From NCBI GenBank assembly GCA_031761405.1, contig JASEVX010000008.1, positions 39,801,483-39,865,482 of the forward strand: 64,000 nucleotides of DNA, written 5' to 3'. This document shows, piece by piece, positions 52,556 through 63,958 of this stretch (positions within the stretch are counted from its first letter, which is position 1; each line of letters starts with the position of its first letter). A program made the position numbers and the translations under genes. The DNA is from Serripes groenlandicus. Its lineage: Eukaryota > Mollusca > Bivalvia > Cardiida > Cardiidae. The notes beneath the pieces are model-generated. The model was not told the DNA's origin. It ran no database searches and saw only the letters and a program-made list of their open reading frames with translations.

Positions 52556-52757
52556 TTAACCCTTTCTCGCTTACAGGCACTTTTTCACACATATGCAGCA
52601 GTCGACAGTTGAAAACATCGTGACAAAATGAGTAATTGGTTATCGTAGGCGATTTCTACATTTGCAACAATGTTTTCAAATCCTTTCAATAATTAGAATT
52701 GTATTTACAAGGGTTTTCGTATGTTTTCTAAGTCGTCTGGTGTAGATTTGTTGGGAT
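52556..52757. mobile_element. TTAA-type MITE, degraded
   Basis: ttaaccctttctcgcttaca, gcagcagtcgacagttgaaa, and at the right gtcgtctggtgtagatttgt. Confidence 0.65.
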
Positions 52758-53364
52758 CACAGTATGGTCGCCTTTTACAAACAAAACTGGCATTGAGGTC
52801 AAATATAGTTCAGAGTGTGTTTCACTTGTTAGAACTCTTTCAACTCATTAATGCAAGCCGGTGGATTTTTGCGTTATTCGGTCGAGCAAATTAAATTTGT
52901 GTGAAGCAGAGGTTAACTAATCAAAGTCTAGACTTTCACGGATGTAGACAAGGGTTGAACACGATTGCAGCTTTAAGTGGACGTTTTGAAACGCATGCTA
53001 GGAATGGGATAGAACTGTTTTATCAACGGCGTAGCCTCTATTCAAACATATCGCCATATATTTGCAGATTTCGATGAGTTTACACTTACGAATGTCCATG
53101 CTGTATTTCCAACGGACAATCGTTTTGGAAGGTAGGCAGTACTGTTTTTCTTTGATTGTATTGTTCATTTGTACTAACATTCTCGAATTGTCTTGGTATT
53201 GGTTATGACCGCTATTGTAATGTTAAGATCAATACGATTTTCTGACCTTTCAGTTAAACTTAACCTTATTAAACGGTCATAAATCAACCAATCAAACACT
53301 TGTGGGATTTTCTCAGAGAAACACATTTCACTGAGGGAAATGATCGAATAGTTGCCAAGTCACG

Positions 53365-53365
<1 letters not shown>
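52758..53365. other. No feature seen
   Basis: No element or exon recognised before the AT run. Confidence 0.4.

Positions 53366-53369
<4 letters not shown>

Positions 53370-53399
<30 letters not shown>
53370..53399. repeat. (AT)n dinucleotide run
   Basis: About 28 bases of alternating at. Confidence 0.95.
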
Positions 53400-53401
<2 letters not shown>

Positions 53402-53439
53402 CGGTGTTTCCAATATGAAATATATTTGTGTTAACACTA

Positions 53440-53762
53440 TTACTGAAATCATACTTAGCATCTCACGCCTTTTTGCCGATTAAACCTCGATAACTTGTGA
53501 ACCATGATCTCTTAATGATTTCTAGCAATCACGGGCTTGTTTCTTTTAATCCGCCCAAAACTGAGGCCATGTTATTTACTAACAAATCTGTTCCTTATCC
53601 AAGATGTTATGTTGACAGTGTACTGCCAGATGTTGTCGATAGCTATGCGCATTTAGGTTTAATAATTAGCAGTAACGTTAAATGGAAAGACTACATACAC
53701 AACATCTCTAAATCCGCTTTAACCCTTTCCCTCATAGGACAATTCTGTAGCAGACTACTTTG
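53440..53762 (+). pseudogene. LINE reverse transcriptase fragment
   Basis: The frame reads GLVSFNPPKTEAMLFTNKS, PYPRCYVDSVLPDVVDSYAH and LGLIISSNVKWKDYIHNISK. This is the segment just after the catalytic motif in CR1/Jockey-like RTs (N-P-x-K-T-E-x-M-L-F, H-L-G, W-x-x-H/Y-I). It is cut at about 53720 by the left arm of a TTAA-type MITE. No catalytic motif is present. Confidence 0.75.
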
Positions 53763-53870
53763 AACATATTTTGTCAGAAAATAGAAAATCTCTATAATTG
53801 AATGGATAACCTATGACTAAAAGTGGAAAACATTGTGGCAAAAGGAGAAATTGCCCAAAACAAAACCAGA
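53720..53870. mobile_element. TTAA-type MITE, right arm missing
   Basis: ttaaccctttccctcatagg, acaattctgtagcagactac and ggaaaacattgtggcaaaag. It inserted into the RT fragment. Confidence 0.7.
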
Positions 53871-53944
53871 AGTGTGTCCTCCTGGTTTCACGTCTTTATG
53901 CCTGTATTTATGTTATTCTGAATCGGAGATGCAAAAAAGACCCC

Positions 53945-54205
53945 ATTTTCACTGGGAACGACTCAACTTAAATTGCTAGAATTCGATTGAAAACTGCCAG
54001 TAAAACATTCACTGGGAACGACTCGAAGGCTTAAATTGCTAGAATTCGATTGAAAGCAAACCGCCAGTAAAACATTCACTGGGAACGACTCGAAGGCTTA
54101 ACTTGCTAGAATTCGATTGAAAGCAAACCGCCAGTAAAACATTCACTGGGAACGACTCGAAGGCTTAAATTGCTAGAATTCGATTGAAAACTGCCAGTAA
54201 AACAA
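53945..54205. repeat. 57-68-bp tandem repeat, four copies
   Basis: cattcactgggaacgactcg, aaggcttaaattgctagaat and tcgattgaaagcaaaccgcc. The first and last copies lack the gcaaaccg part. Confidence 0.9.
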
Positions 54206-54518
54206 TATGCTGTGAGCGACGTCTAACTATCCGGAGTCTTAACGAATCTGCGGACAGTGCAGACTCAGACTAGTCAATGCTTCTCCACAGTCTTACAAGA
54301 GTCTTCACCGTCCGTATATATGTTATACGTACCTAAATGCATCTTCGGACAATTGTTCTATTATTTAAAACATGACATTGTTATCAACATGGTTATCACA
54401 ATGGTCATTGACCGGGCAACTATTGAATGATTACATCGATTTACTGTCGGACGATGAAAGATGTGAACCGTTATCCTGACAATCGAGGCTGTAAGCAACA
54501 ATTGCTTATCTTGCGGAC

Positions 54519-54748
54519 TTAACCCTTTCCCTAATACGACAATTCTGCAGCAGACGACTTTGAACTTATTTTGTCAAAACATAGAAAATCTCCATAGTTG
54601 AATGGATAACCTATGACAAAAATTGGAAAACATTGTGGCAAAAGGAGAAATTGCACGTTTTGTGCAATTTCTACTTTTGTCATTATGTTTTCAAAAAGCC
54701 GTCTGCTGCAGAGGCGTCAGAAAGCGTCTATATGAGATGAAGGGTTAA
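54519..54748. mobile_element. TTAA-type MITE, full length
   Basis: ttaaccctttccctaatacg at the left; the right end atatgagatgaagggttaa is shortened. The palindrome gaaattgcac/gtgcaatttc surrounds gtttt. Its orientation is opposite to that of the copy at 58544. Confidence 0.88.
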
Positions 54749-54838
54749 AGGTGTTGGGATTGACGAGAGCACTGACATTTAGACTAAGCAGTATTAGCAG
54801 TAGTAGTATTTATCATCACTATTGTAATATACTTTCAG

Positions 54839-54991
54839 CAATTCAAACAAACATACGTCGAGGTATAGACGTTCTCTTATTCCGGAAGACACGCCGTTTC
54901 AATTAACATTTCTGGCTTTCAACAAAACCTTCATGATGACTGTAAAACGATGTCCTAACCTCATACCAACGTATACTCCTATCTTCTTGAG
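54839..54991 (+). CDS. Metalloprotease exon a: pro-domain start
   Basis: 153 nt, phase 2 in and out. NSNKHTSRYRRSLIPEDTPF, then QLTFLAFNKTFMMTVKRCP, matches the F-x-L-x-F-x-A-F-N core strand of M12B pro-domains. The acceptor is atactttcag and the donor is AG/GTATGT. Confidence 0.82.
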
Positions 54992-57900
54992 GTATGTTTC
55001 GAGACATTTTCAAACGTAAATATTCCTCACTCTTAATTGGACCCCATTACGAATATAGATCTCGGGAGCGATAACATGCAATTTTGGTGACGTAATTCGC
55101 AGATTTCGTGTCTGTCAATGAAATAAACATAGTATATAATAAATACTCTACTATGATTTCTTACGTAAAAATCTTGTGACTGATTGATTAAATATTTGTT
55201 TGGTGTTTCAACAACGTTATATCACGGTGTTATATCTTGCTGTCCGCCTGATATGATATACGACAGTCAACACGAATATCGACCCTTTTCCTCCTTTTTT
55301 TACATTTTAAAGCTACTGCAGCAGATAACTTTTGAAAACATTGTGGCAAAATGAGAAATTGCTCATGATGAGCGATATTCGTTTTGACACAATATTTTCA
55401 ACTGAGTTAAATAATTGAACATTCAGTTATGGATTTTTACACATTATCGTCTGCTGCAGATGTGTTGCATGTGGGTATGGGTTAATTGTAATTGGTATCA
55501 AAGACCATCCTGTTATGGTCAGTCTAGTATCATCAACATTTGAAGGAGGCTTGATCGAATAAATAGTAAAGGTGGAAATCCTGCTCTAACTGTGCGGATA
55601 CGCAGCCTAATCTGTATCTGTCATCATCTCAAATAAAGAAACAGAAAGTCTGTTTGTATGTGACGCGGACCGAATTTGAGAGTCGTCTGCTTTGATAGTA
55701 TTGGATCAAATAAAGAAAACACAGAAAAAAAACGTCATGAATACTGAAAGTATACTTTTGATCCAGTGTCGAAAACATGTAAGACATCTGTTCACATAAG
55801 ATAATTAAATAACGCAGGCGAGGTGTACAGTGTCAGGTTATAGTTTGTTTTCTTTTTTAAATATTCATGGATCAAATTGTTATACTTGGAAAATTTGAAT
55901 TTTGATTTTGACAAATGTTGGAAGCTGTTTTGGAAAAATGAGAAATTGCTTGTTTTGGGGACATTATTTTCCTTTTCACAGATTGTTTCAAAAATGTCTG
56001 CTGTTAAGACGTCAAGTTTCGTCTAATCAGCCAAACGGTAAATCAAAAGAACAAATATATCACACAAAAAAGAAACACCATCGTTTAATATAGTAACTCT
56101 CCTTTGAGTCATGTTCTAAAAATAGCACAACTGACCTCTTTCTGTAGAGCTATTTTCAAAACATGACTCTAACATATTTTAAATAATATTATATTACATA
56201 TTTTCTTGCAGATCAGGAAAAAGTGTCAAAAGATTTGCTGGGAGCAATCCGGACTGTTTTCTAGAAGGCCAGACGGACAGAGCTGGCGTTGTAGCCCTAA
56301 CTTATTGTGATGGAATAGTATGTATCGCTATATGACCTACTTTTAACGACCACCTGCTCTAGTATCCTTGTGCTGGCTGCATATTGCAGGTTTGACTGTA
56401 TTAAAGTATTTGCGGGCGTGCATGTGCAATTGCATGTTCATATATTAAGAATTTCCATATATGTTTATAAGTCGTCTGCCGCAGATTTGTTGTTTGTTTG
56501 CAAATATTGACTAACTTGACTTATTGCCATGTTGTAGCATGGCAAAATTGTAATGTTTAAAACAGCTCTCTGCTTCAGATGCGTTTAGAGTCATCTATAC
56601 CAGGTCTGGCATGCTTTATTCAACATATTAACCCTAACCCACATATATACGCTTACTGACACATCGGCAGCAGACGACATTTGAAAACATTCTGACAAAG
56701 GGATAAATTGCTCAAAACGAGCAATTTTTTCTTTTAACACAATGTTTTAAACTTGTCAGTAATTATAACTTCGGGCATAGAGATTTTCCGTTTTTTCGCC
56801 TAATCTTTGGCAAAATTGTATGCTGCATATTTGTTGTATGTGGGAAAGAGTTAACATGGGAGTAAAGAAGGTGGGTGATACCGGCATGCTTGTATGGCTC
56901 GATGGCGAGCGGAAAATGTATTGTTCGGATGCGCAGTCTAATCTAAAGCCTAGCTAGTCACGAAGATCCGTGTTCGTGTAACATGACCAATTTGTCATAG
57001 CAAAAAGCGTGATTATATTACGTGACGTTTTCTCAGAACAAAATTATGTCATGTTTGCCTATATATTGTGATGTTTCTCGATAAAAAAAAAATCTGATAA
57101 GCAGATCATATAGTAAATTACATGTTTGGTATAGCCAACACGAAATGTTACTATACAGAAGTTAAGCATATGACCAAGTTGTGATAGCAAAAAAGCAAAT
57201 TAAATATAATTAGCTGAACATATTGTATGTATACAAGACAGTATATAAAGTAAAGCCAACACGAAATGTCACTGTAAAAAAAGTAAAGGATATTCTTCAA
57301 ATTTATAATGAAAATGTACATGTGTATTTAGATTGTATTCATCACGTTTTCTGTTTTCCTCAGTCCGGATCGTTCATGGAGGAAGACTATGTGTACCGGA
57401 TAGATCCGATAGGCAAACTTACGGACGACATGGAAGAAAAGATAATTGTTTCACGCGGTCATCGTCAACATACATTCAATGATCAGCTCGGACACTTTGT
57501 TTGTAAGTAAACGCTTCCTTATACAGATGTGTTTTACTTTGAAAATATATTTGGAAAATGAGAACTTGCTCATATACTTAAATGGGGAATTGCAGGAAAT
57601 GATGGGAAGATTTAAATCATTAAGTCATATGGTACTATATGCCAAATAATTTACCTCTGAGATACGTTTTACATTCTTACTTCTGTGAATTGGAATGAAT
57701 AGCGATTCCCTGTCTTTAACAAACACACTTTTTATTTCCCATTTACTCATGTTCTGCTTTAATGACCGCCAGTGAACAAAGTCCATATAGTTTTGTCCCC
57801 ATGGGTGGTCTTTATACACAGGTTGCACTGTATATTAGATCAATATCACAAAGTTTAATCCGCCTGTGTCACCAGTATAGAGCCAGGCCAGCCGGTCAAT

Positions 57901-60900
57901 CCGCGCCGACTGACCAGTCTCATTACTGTTGGCTGACTTACTCAACTTTTTATTATGATATTTCTTAAATTGGCTCTGGACTTTTCAAAATGCCAAGCTG
58001 AAAACGTCAATTATAAAAATCCGCCCTGAAAGGGTTGAACTGAATGAAAATACCAGCGCCGTGATGATGTAAGTAATTAAAGCATCAATCGACACACACC
58101 AATGAAGAGTATATATCGCCATTTAATTCATCTAAATACTTGTAAAAAAGCGTGTATAAGAAGTATATACAGGGCTTAGTGAACCGCTTCGTTGAGTGCA
58201 TTACATAATCATTTCCTTTCACGGTAATTCCTTTACCTGTTAATTACGTATCGATGTTTCCACGTCATTACAGTTTCGCCGATCCCCGACGGTACGACGC
58301 GGGCTGTCATACCAGGCTTTCTTAGCTCGATACCTGACTCAGTCAATATTCTTTCCGACGTTTGAAATAAGTCAATGCGACACGTGTCATTCGTATTCCA
58401 CCAATGAGCTAACATTGCATCTGGAAAAGAAGCCAGTTGCTTTCAGATATCGTAGTTTGTAGTATTGGTGTGAGTTATCAGGGAAACCAATGCGTAGGTG
58501 AACCGGCCGCCGTGATGAGATTGAACATTTGTTGAAAACGGTATTAACCCTTTCCCTCATATAGACGCTTTCTGACGCCTCTGCAGCAGACGGCTTTTTG
58601 AAAACATAGTGACAAAAGATGAAATTGCTCAAAACGAGCAATTTCTCCTGTTGCCACAATGTTTTCCACTTTTAGTCATAGGTTATCCATTTAATTATAG
58701 AGATTTTTCTATTTTTTTACAAAATATGTTCAAAGTCGTCTGCTGCAGAATTGTCGTATGAAGGAAAGGGTTAAGTCACAAATGTATTACAATGTGTGAG
58801 TAGGTAGTTGATTAAGATTAGGGAGTGCAGAGTAATCCTGATCTACATAATTAAATTATCGATATGTTGGTCACAATACACCAAATAAATTATTTCTTTG
58901 TTTCCATGTAAATCAATCAGTTTCAACCCTCAACTGTCACACTTTCTAAACGATTCTCATGTAGAATATCCTGTATCATTAAAAGAGTTATCTTTAAGCT
59001 TTAGAATAATCAAAAAACTTGTGGGGGCCATGCATTATTCAAGAATGAATTACGTTAGATCAGCATGGCTGCGGATGTCTTTGGCGTAATTTGACCTGTA
59101 TTACTTGACCATAATGACCTGACCCTGATCACTGTGCTAATATTTATTTTATTTTGAGGTATGGAGGTGTATCTTCAAACTTCAACTGAATGGCACATAT
59201 CTCATCGTTTTTATTTTTAAATAATAATTATAATATTTTTTTGAAAATTCATTTAAAAGCGTTATAATTGATATCACGGCGCCAAGGTCATTGTTGTCAA
59301 AGGTGGTCGATTTACGGCCTTTAGATTTTTTATTATGACAACCAATTAAGCCTTATGCCTACTTTCCGAGAATATTGATAATACATATAAATGACATAAG
59401 CTCCACTGCTTGAGAGTACCATACATATACAAATTACAAAGAATAAATATGTTTATAAAACAACGAAGAAACATGAAACAGAAACAAAGTATCAAACCGT
59501 ACGCTATATATATATGGGCCACTCCATGAGAAAACCGGTGATAGTGACACATTTTTCGATTTTGGGATTTTTACATGTTCATATAGTCCAAATTGTCTAG
59601 TTTAGTTTGATATATATGTGGACTTCGTATGACGAATATTGACGCCGTAATGGACGTCAAAACAAGACATGTGTTACTAATTGCTGAAATGACGTCGACA
59701 TAATGTTGGTTTTCTCATGGACTGGCCCATATATATGATTGTATGTCCAGTATGAGTGAATGATTGTGTGTGTCGGTGGATGAAAGAATGTAACCTAATA
59801 CTATATGAGCCGTTCCACGAGAAAACCAACATTATGGACTCTGCGTAAAGTATCGACCCGGATCAGCCTAAGCATGCCGCACAGGCTAACCCGGACTGAC
59901 ACTTTTCGCCTCCTGTGGATTTTCTGTTACAGTAATCATAACTCTATACCTCTATCCCCATGATACGTAATGTGACGGCCCGGATTAGCCTGCGCGGATT
60001 GGGTCGATACATTACGCAGAGTCTATAATGTTGGTTTTCTCATGGACCGGCTAATATGTAATTGTATGTCCAGTATGAGTGGATGATTGTGTGTTTCGGT
60101 GGATGAATGAATATAACCTAATAATAATTATATGATGTTTTATGCTCGTGGTGTGCAGTTTTGACTGCGAGTGTGTACATATACATGTCCAGGCGCATAC
60201 AGTCATGCACATATATGCGTGTCATATAAACGTATTTACAGGTGCACAGAGTACACACGTATGTACATTGTATATTGCTAGTGTCTTTGCAATATCTAAA
60301 TGACTGGACGATAAATGTCTAATTAAAACCAAGCTTGGTATGGAAACAATATCGTGAGAAAATTATACTAATACAGAAGAATTAAAAACAGTAGCAGATG
60401 ACTTTTTAAAACCTTGTTTAAAAAGGCGGAATTACTTTTCTACGACTTATTACCTTCCCTGATACCTGGGTATATTCCAATTATACTACAATAAAGCCAG
60501 AAAAAAGTACATCGGTCGCAAGGAAGACGGTGAAGAAACAAACAAACAACAACATAAAGAAAAAACAGAGAATAATTGTTGATATTGCCCAAAGTCATTG
60601 TTAACTAAAACGGCTTCACTTTGTAACCAAAGGAACGACTAAAATTCTTCGTTTATTTTCTTTTCTTTTTCAGTAAATAACGTAGAATCAAATAAAACTC
60701 GAACCAAGCGGGGTACGACGAGTACATCGTTCACAATAGAGGTAGGGGTATTTGTTGACAGCGGTCACGTGACATCGTTGGAGAATAACGGGGCTACCAC
60801 CACGGAACAGAAAATTATCAAAGTGGCATCACTCTGGAATGGGGTTAGTGTTTCAGTCGTTCTAGTATCGGACATTGATCACAATAGTTGGACATGTCAT

Positions 60901-61617
60901 ATACAATAGTTTTGGGGAAAAGTAATAGGACCATATACTTAAATATAATCATTGAGCCGTCTCACCAGAAAACCAACATTGTGGATTCTGCGTAAAGTAT
61001 CGATCCGGATTAGCTTAAGCATGCCGAGCAGGCTAACCCAGACAGACACTTTTCGCCTCCTGTGGATTTTCTATTTCAGGTCTCGTTACTCTATACCTCT
61101 ATCCCCCTGAGACGGAATTTGTCGGCCCGGGTTAGCCTGCGCGGAATGCACTGGCTGATCTTGGACGATGCATTACGCAGAGTCCATAATGTTGCGTTTC
61201 CCTGTTTACAGTGCCATACTTCGATGCATAGGACTAGATAAAAAGATATCAACAGGTATTTTCGTACATACATTTATCTAAAGACTCAACCAAACCCTAT
61301 GTTGTGGGTACTCAACACAAATCGTCTCACTGAAGCGATTATTTGTAGTACCCAACAGCATAGGATTTGGGTTTTGAATAATTGTTTTGGAATTTGAAAC
61401 TTATCTAGAGCTTTGCTTTGACGTCAACCATATTTGTTTCAAAGTGAAACTACATAATGTGTTTAAGCAAAACATTTTGTATGTGTTTTTTACAGTATAA
61501 CATTCTACCCGTATCTTTCTGTTATTTCAGGTTCAAGCTGCAATGGCTTTACAGGAGGATCTTGGATATGTTATAACTCTACAAATAAAACAGATCGAAT
61601 TTTGGGCTACCAATCCT
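54839..61617 (+). CDS. ADAM/ADAMTS-like (M12B) metalloprotease gene, partial, five exons
   Basis: Exons 54839-54991, 56212-56317, 57364-57502, 60674-60843 and 61531-61617 join to 655 nt, with phases 2-2-0-1-0-0 agreeing throughout. The first three encode a reprolysin pro-domain: PFQLTFLAFNKTFMM, then DCFLEGQ, ALTYCDGI, SFMEEDYVYRIDPI. The fourth has a furin-type site (KTRTKR, cut before GTTST) and then the first strand of the catalytic domain (FTIEVGVFVDSGHV). The fifth continues the catalytic domain (AAMALQEDLG, LQIKQIEFW). Members are zinc proteases made as secreted or membrane proenzymes. The zinc motif HExxHxxGxxH, Met-turn and later domains are outside the window, so ADAM and ADAMTS cannot be separated. 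The signal peptide exon was not found. Confidence 0.85.
55281..55485. mobile_element. TTAA-type MITE
   Basis: acccttttcctcctttttt, gcagcagataacttttgaaa, the palindrome gaaattgctcatgatgagcg, and the right end gcatgtgggtatgggttaa. It lies in the first known intron of the protease gene. Confidence 0.65.
56212..56317 (+). CDS. Metalloprotease exon b: pro-domain
   Basis: 106 nt, phase 2 to 0. SNPDCFLEGQTDRAGVVALT, then YCDGI, equals the C-x-Y-x-G and A-L-S-T-C-x-G-L pair of the family. The acceptor is tttcttgcag and the donor is ATA/GTATGT. Confidence 0.87.
56638..56854. mobile_element. TTAA-type MITE
   Basis: ttaaccctaacccacatata, gcagcagacgacatttgaaa, aaattgctcaaaacgagcaa and the right end tatgtgggaaagagttaa. 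Confidence 0.82.
57364..57502 (+). CDS. Metalloprotease exon c: pro-domain end
   Basis: 139 nt, phase 0 to 1. SGSFMEEDYVYRIDPIGKLT matches the G-x-I-x-x-x-x-x-x-Y-x-I-x-P-L stretch. An acidic DDMEEK follows. The acceptor is ttttcctcag and the donor is T/GTAAGT. Confidence 0.87.
57510..58540. other. Intron, nothing recognised
   Basis: Intron between protease exons c and d. It has a stretch resembling the trailing block of the 50.1-kb repeat (gggtggtctttatacacagg, 57800). No exon is seen. Confidence 0.4.
58544..58774. mobile_element. TTAA-type MITE, full length reference copy
   Basis: ttaaccctttccctcatata and tatgaaggaaagggttaa are the ends. ctgcagcagacggctttttg is mirrored by caaagtcgtctgctgcag. 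The centre is gaaattgctc, aaaac, gagcaatttc. It sits in the long intron between exons c and d. Confidence 0.92.
59515..60128. mobile_element. Two gagccgt-type MITEs in a tandem unit
   Basis: MITE 1 (59515-59733, ggccactccatgagaaaacc to ttctcatggactggcccat, middle unlike other members). Next a 75-bp spacer (tgtatgtccagtatgagtga to aacctaata). MITE 2 (59804-60056, tatgagccgttccacgagaa to ttctcatggaccggctaat). Then the same spacer again. So MITE plus spacer is duplicated as a unit. Confidence 0.82.
60674..60843 (+). CDS. Metalloprotease exon d: furin site and catalytic start
   Basis: 170 nt, phase 1 to 0. KTRTKR ends the pro-domain, FTIEVGVFVDSGHVTSLENN begins the protease, and KIIKVASLWNG ends the exon. 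The donor GTTAGT is slightly weak. The acceptor ctttttcag is strong. Confidence 0.87.
60953..61205. mobile_element. gagccgt-type MITE, right end lost
   Basis: tgagccgtctcaccagaaaa, tttcgcctcctgtggatttt and cattacgcagagtccataat. The right end changes to gcgtttccctg and lacks the inverted terminus. Confidence 0.8.
61225..61408. mobile_element. Foldback MITE with ctagata ends
   Basis: ggactagataaaaag and cttatctagagc at the ends; caaaccctatgttgtgggta, ctcaac and gtagtacccaacagcatagg in the core. It lies in the intron just before exon e. Confidence 0.72.
61531..61617 (+). CDS. Metalloprotease exon e: catalytic domain
   Basis: 87 nt, phase 0 to 0. VQAAMALQEDLGYVITLQIK, then QIEFWATNP, fits the helix and strand (L-x-x-x-I-x-I-x-L-x-x-I) that precede the zinc helix in M12B proteases. 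The acceptor is gttatttcag and the donor is CCT/GTAAGT. Confidence 0.82.
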
Positions 61618-62250
61618 GTAAGTTAAAAAGCGACCTTTAATCTGCTGAATGCAACTTGTAGTATTCACTAGTCTCCCGGGTTGTTTAGACGACAGGGCGT
61701 TTTTTATACGACAGGGTGGGTTTTTGTACGACGGCGGCTGTTTGTACGACAGGGTGTTTTTGTGTTCGACAAGGTGGTTTTTTATACGACAGGGCGGTTT
61801 TTTGTACGGATTTCTAATATAATTGGGTTATATTTGGTACATGTAAAAAGATGGTTTGGGTCGCAACTCGGTCATACGCGCTGCGTATTCAGTGAAAACC
61901 GAAAACGCATGATCGGTTATAACAATTACCTCCGTAGGTCATCCTTTATTGCAGTGCTACTTACTCCTGTTGGTATGCATGCGTCGTTTTAATCGAAAAT
62001 GCGTCGTTTTAATCGAAAAGGGGTATCATTATAAACTGTGGCGAGCCTATGTATACGCATTTCTACATACAAAACTTCGACCACAGATTGAAGAGCAATT
62101 AACGTCACTTCCGTGAAAACACTGGAGTTGTAGCCCGTTACAGTGATTGAGCTTCACCTCCCTTTCTTGTGAAATCAAAAGCATTTGCAAGAGGGCCTCT
62201 ATAACCATTGAAGGTCTCATATAGTAGCATTCACATACACGTCGATCTAA
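61618..62250. other. Intron or downstream sequence with short gtacgacaggg repeats
   Basis: At 61675-61810 acgacagggtgg/gttttttgtacgac recurs about six times in plus orientation. No further protease exon is found. Confidence 0.5.
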
Positions 62251-62256
62251 GATTAA

Positions 62257-62450
62257 AACTGCATTGGACCGGGCACCCCGGGATCGAATCTTGCTTGCTG
62301 AGGTCGTGGTGCAGTGACCTTGGACATGGCACATTTCAGAGCCTACTTGAAATATTTGATAACCAGTAGGGGTCTATGCGAATAAGTGTTCTATTGACGT
62401 GACATAACTGAAATGCTGTTACTATGTGCGTAAAGGACTAAAATAACAAT
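62257..62450 (+). mobile_element. tRNA-derived SINE (family A), degraded
   Basis: cccgggatcgaatcttgct, gaccttggacatggcacatt and gacataactgaaatgctgtt. It is clearly older than the other copies. Confidence 0.6.
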
Positions 62451-62793
62451 AGTTACAGGAAATAAACATGATTAGCTATATTTCATGTCTGAGTAACGTT
62501 TTAAAACGTACAAGTTTTCTATTGACACCAACAGTAGATAATCTCGAACCCGACATCAATATGAATACACAAATTCATTGTTTGATTCGATACCACTTAC
62601 CTGACTGAGCGCACAGCATTCTTAATTGGGACACAAATGATTAATACGGAAATAGACACAGGGAACAATTTCTCGGCATTATCGGACAACCTTTGAAAAT
62701 ACAATATCTGATTTCCGGTTCGAAATCACTCCGAATGAATGTAATTCACGCACATTGTTTCTGATATGATCCAATTTGGATTTGCAAACGATT

Positions 62794-63030
62794 TTAACCC
62801 TTTCCCTCATATAGACGCTTTCTGACGCCTCTGCAGCAGACGGCTTTTGGAAAACAGTGTGACAAAAGAAGAAATTGCACAAAACGTGCAATTTCTCCTT
62901 TTGCCACACTGTTTTCCACTTTTTGTCAGAGGTTATCCATTCAACTACATTGTATGGAGATTTTCTATTTTTTGACAAAATACGTTCAAAGTCGTCTGCT
63001 GCAGAATTGTCGTATGAGGGAAAGGGTTAA
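62794..63030. mobile_element. TTAA-type MITE, full length
   Basis: ttaaccctttccctcatata and tatgagggaaagggttaa. The centre is gaaattgcac, aaaac, gtgcaatttc, which differs from 58544 on both arms in a matching way. Confidence 0.92.
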
Positions 63031-63158
63031 CGGAAGCATTTCATAGCGATACACCGATTAACTTCTACGGTTGACCACATTACAATGGCGCTCTTCGAAC
63101 AACAACCGTTAGGAATTTGCAAGCATTGTAGATCGAGAAGGCGCATCAACACTTCACC

Positions 63159-63402
63159 GCCTCGGTGTTGTAGTGGTAGAGCGTCCGCCTCGGCAGCGGG
63201 AGGTCGCAGGTTCGATTCCCGGCCGGGTCATACTAAAGTCTTTAAAATGGCAGTATAGTTGCCCTCCTTGGCGCTCAGGGTTGCGGGGTAAGCATTACAG
63301 TGTGGATAAATGAACGAGTAGTATTGGTAACTTACTAAGGAAACGCCGTAATATAACTGAACATATCTTGAAAATGGCGTAAAACACCAATCAATCAAAG
63401 CA
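63159..63402 (+). mobile_element. tRNA-derived SINE (family B), nearly intact
   Basis: The tRNA-like head runs from about 63159 to 63231: tgtagtggtagagcgtccgc (A-box), aggttcgattcccggccg (B-box). The body tactaaagtctttaaaatgg, ttggcgctcagggttgcggg ends gcgtaaaacaccaatcaatc. The head still folds broadly like a tRNA, but it is joined to the SINE body, so I do not call a tRNA gene. Confidence 0.85.
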
Positions 63403-63740
63403 TCCATACAGTCTGAATGGTAATGAATTTCCGAGCAGATGACCTTGATGTCCAAAATGATGCTTTTCGCTAAATATAAGCTAAGACTCCGAGATGACAA
63501 TAAAAAATATCTGTATATTTGTTAACCATGTGCTTGATATAAATTCTGATAACACAGACAATAATAGGTATTTTTCCTGTATTATAAAATGTTTTCTATT
63601 GTATTGTATTGCTAAATAATCACACAAGGTATCAACAATCTTCTGCATTGAAGTATTTATTTTGAATATGCAAGTTGTTTCACCAGCATTTACCTGACTG
63701 AATGTACACTCGACTATTACGGACATATACGGACATATAC

Positions 63741-63958
63741 AACCGCTTCGGATGTTACTGGTTGAAGCCTTCGCCTCGAGAGCGGGAGACCCGGGTTCGA
63801 TCGGGTCGGGTATTACAAAATACTTTAAAAATGGTAGTGGTGGCTTCCCTACTGATCCGTTGGTGGCAAGATAAACTTACCAGCATTACTGGTAATTTAC
63901 CCAGGAAACGCTGTTATTGAACTGAAAGTGGCTTAAGATACCATTCAATCAATTCAAT
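63741..63958 (+). mobile_element. SINE (family B), degraded
   Basis: ttgaagccttcgcctcgaga, cccgggttcgatcgggtcgg, ttaccagcattactggtaat and ataccattcaatcaattcaa. A second B copy 340 bases after the first. Confidence 0.7.

Noticed and set aside
54371..54478. Signal peptide exon of the protease (MTLLSTWLSQ...)
   Set aside because: The frame stops after 35 codons with no donor in the needed phase.
63159..63231. tRNA gene
   Set aside because: A- and B-box-like motifs are present, but the sequence continues into a SINE body with further copies in the window.
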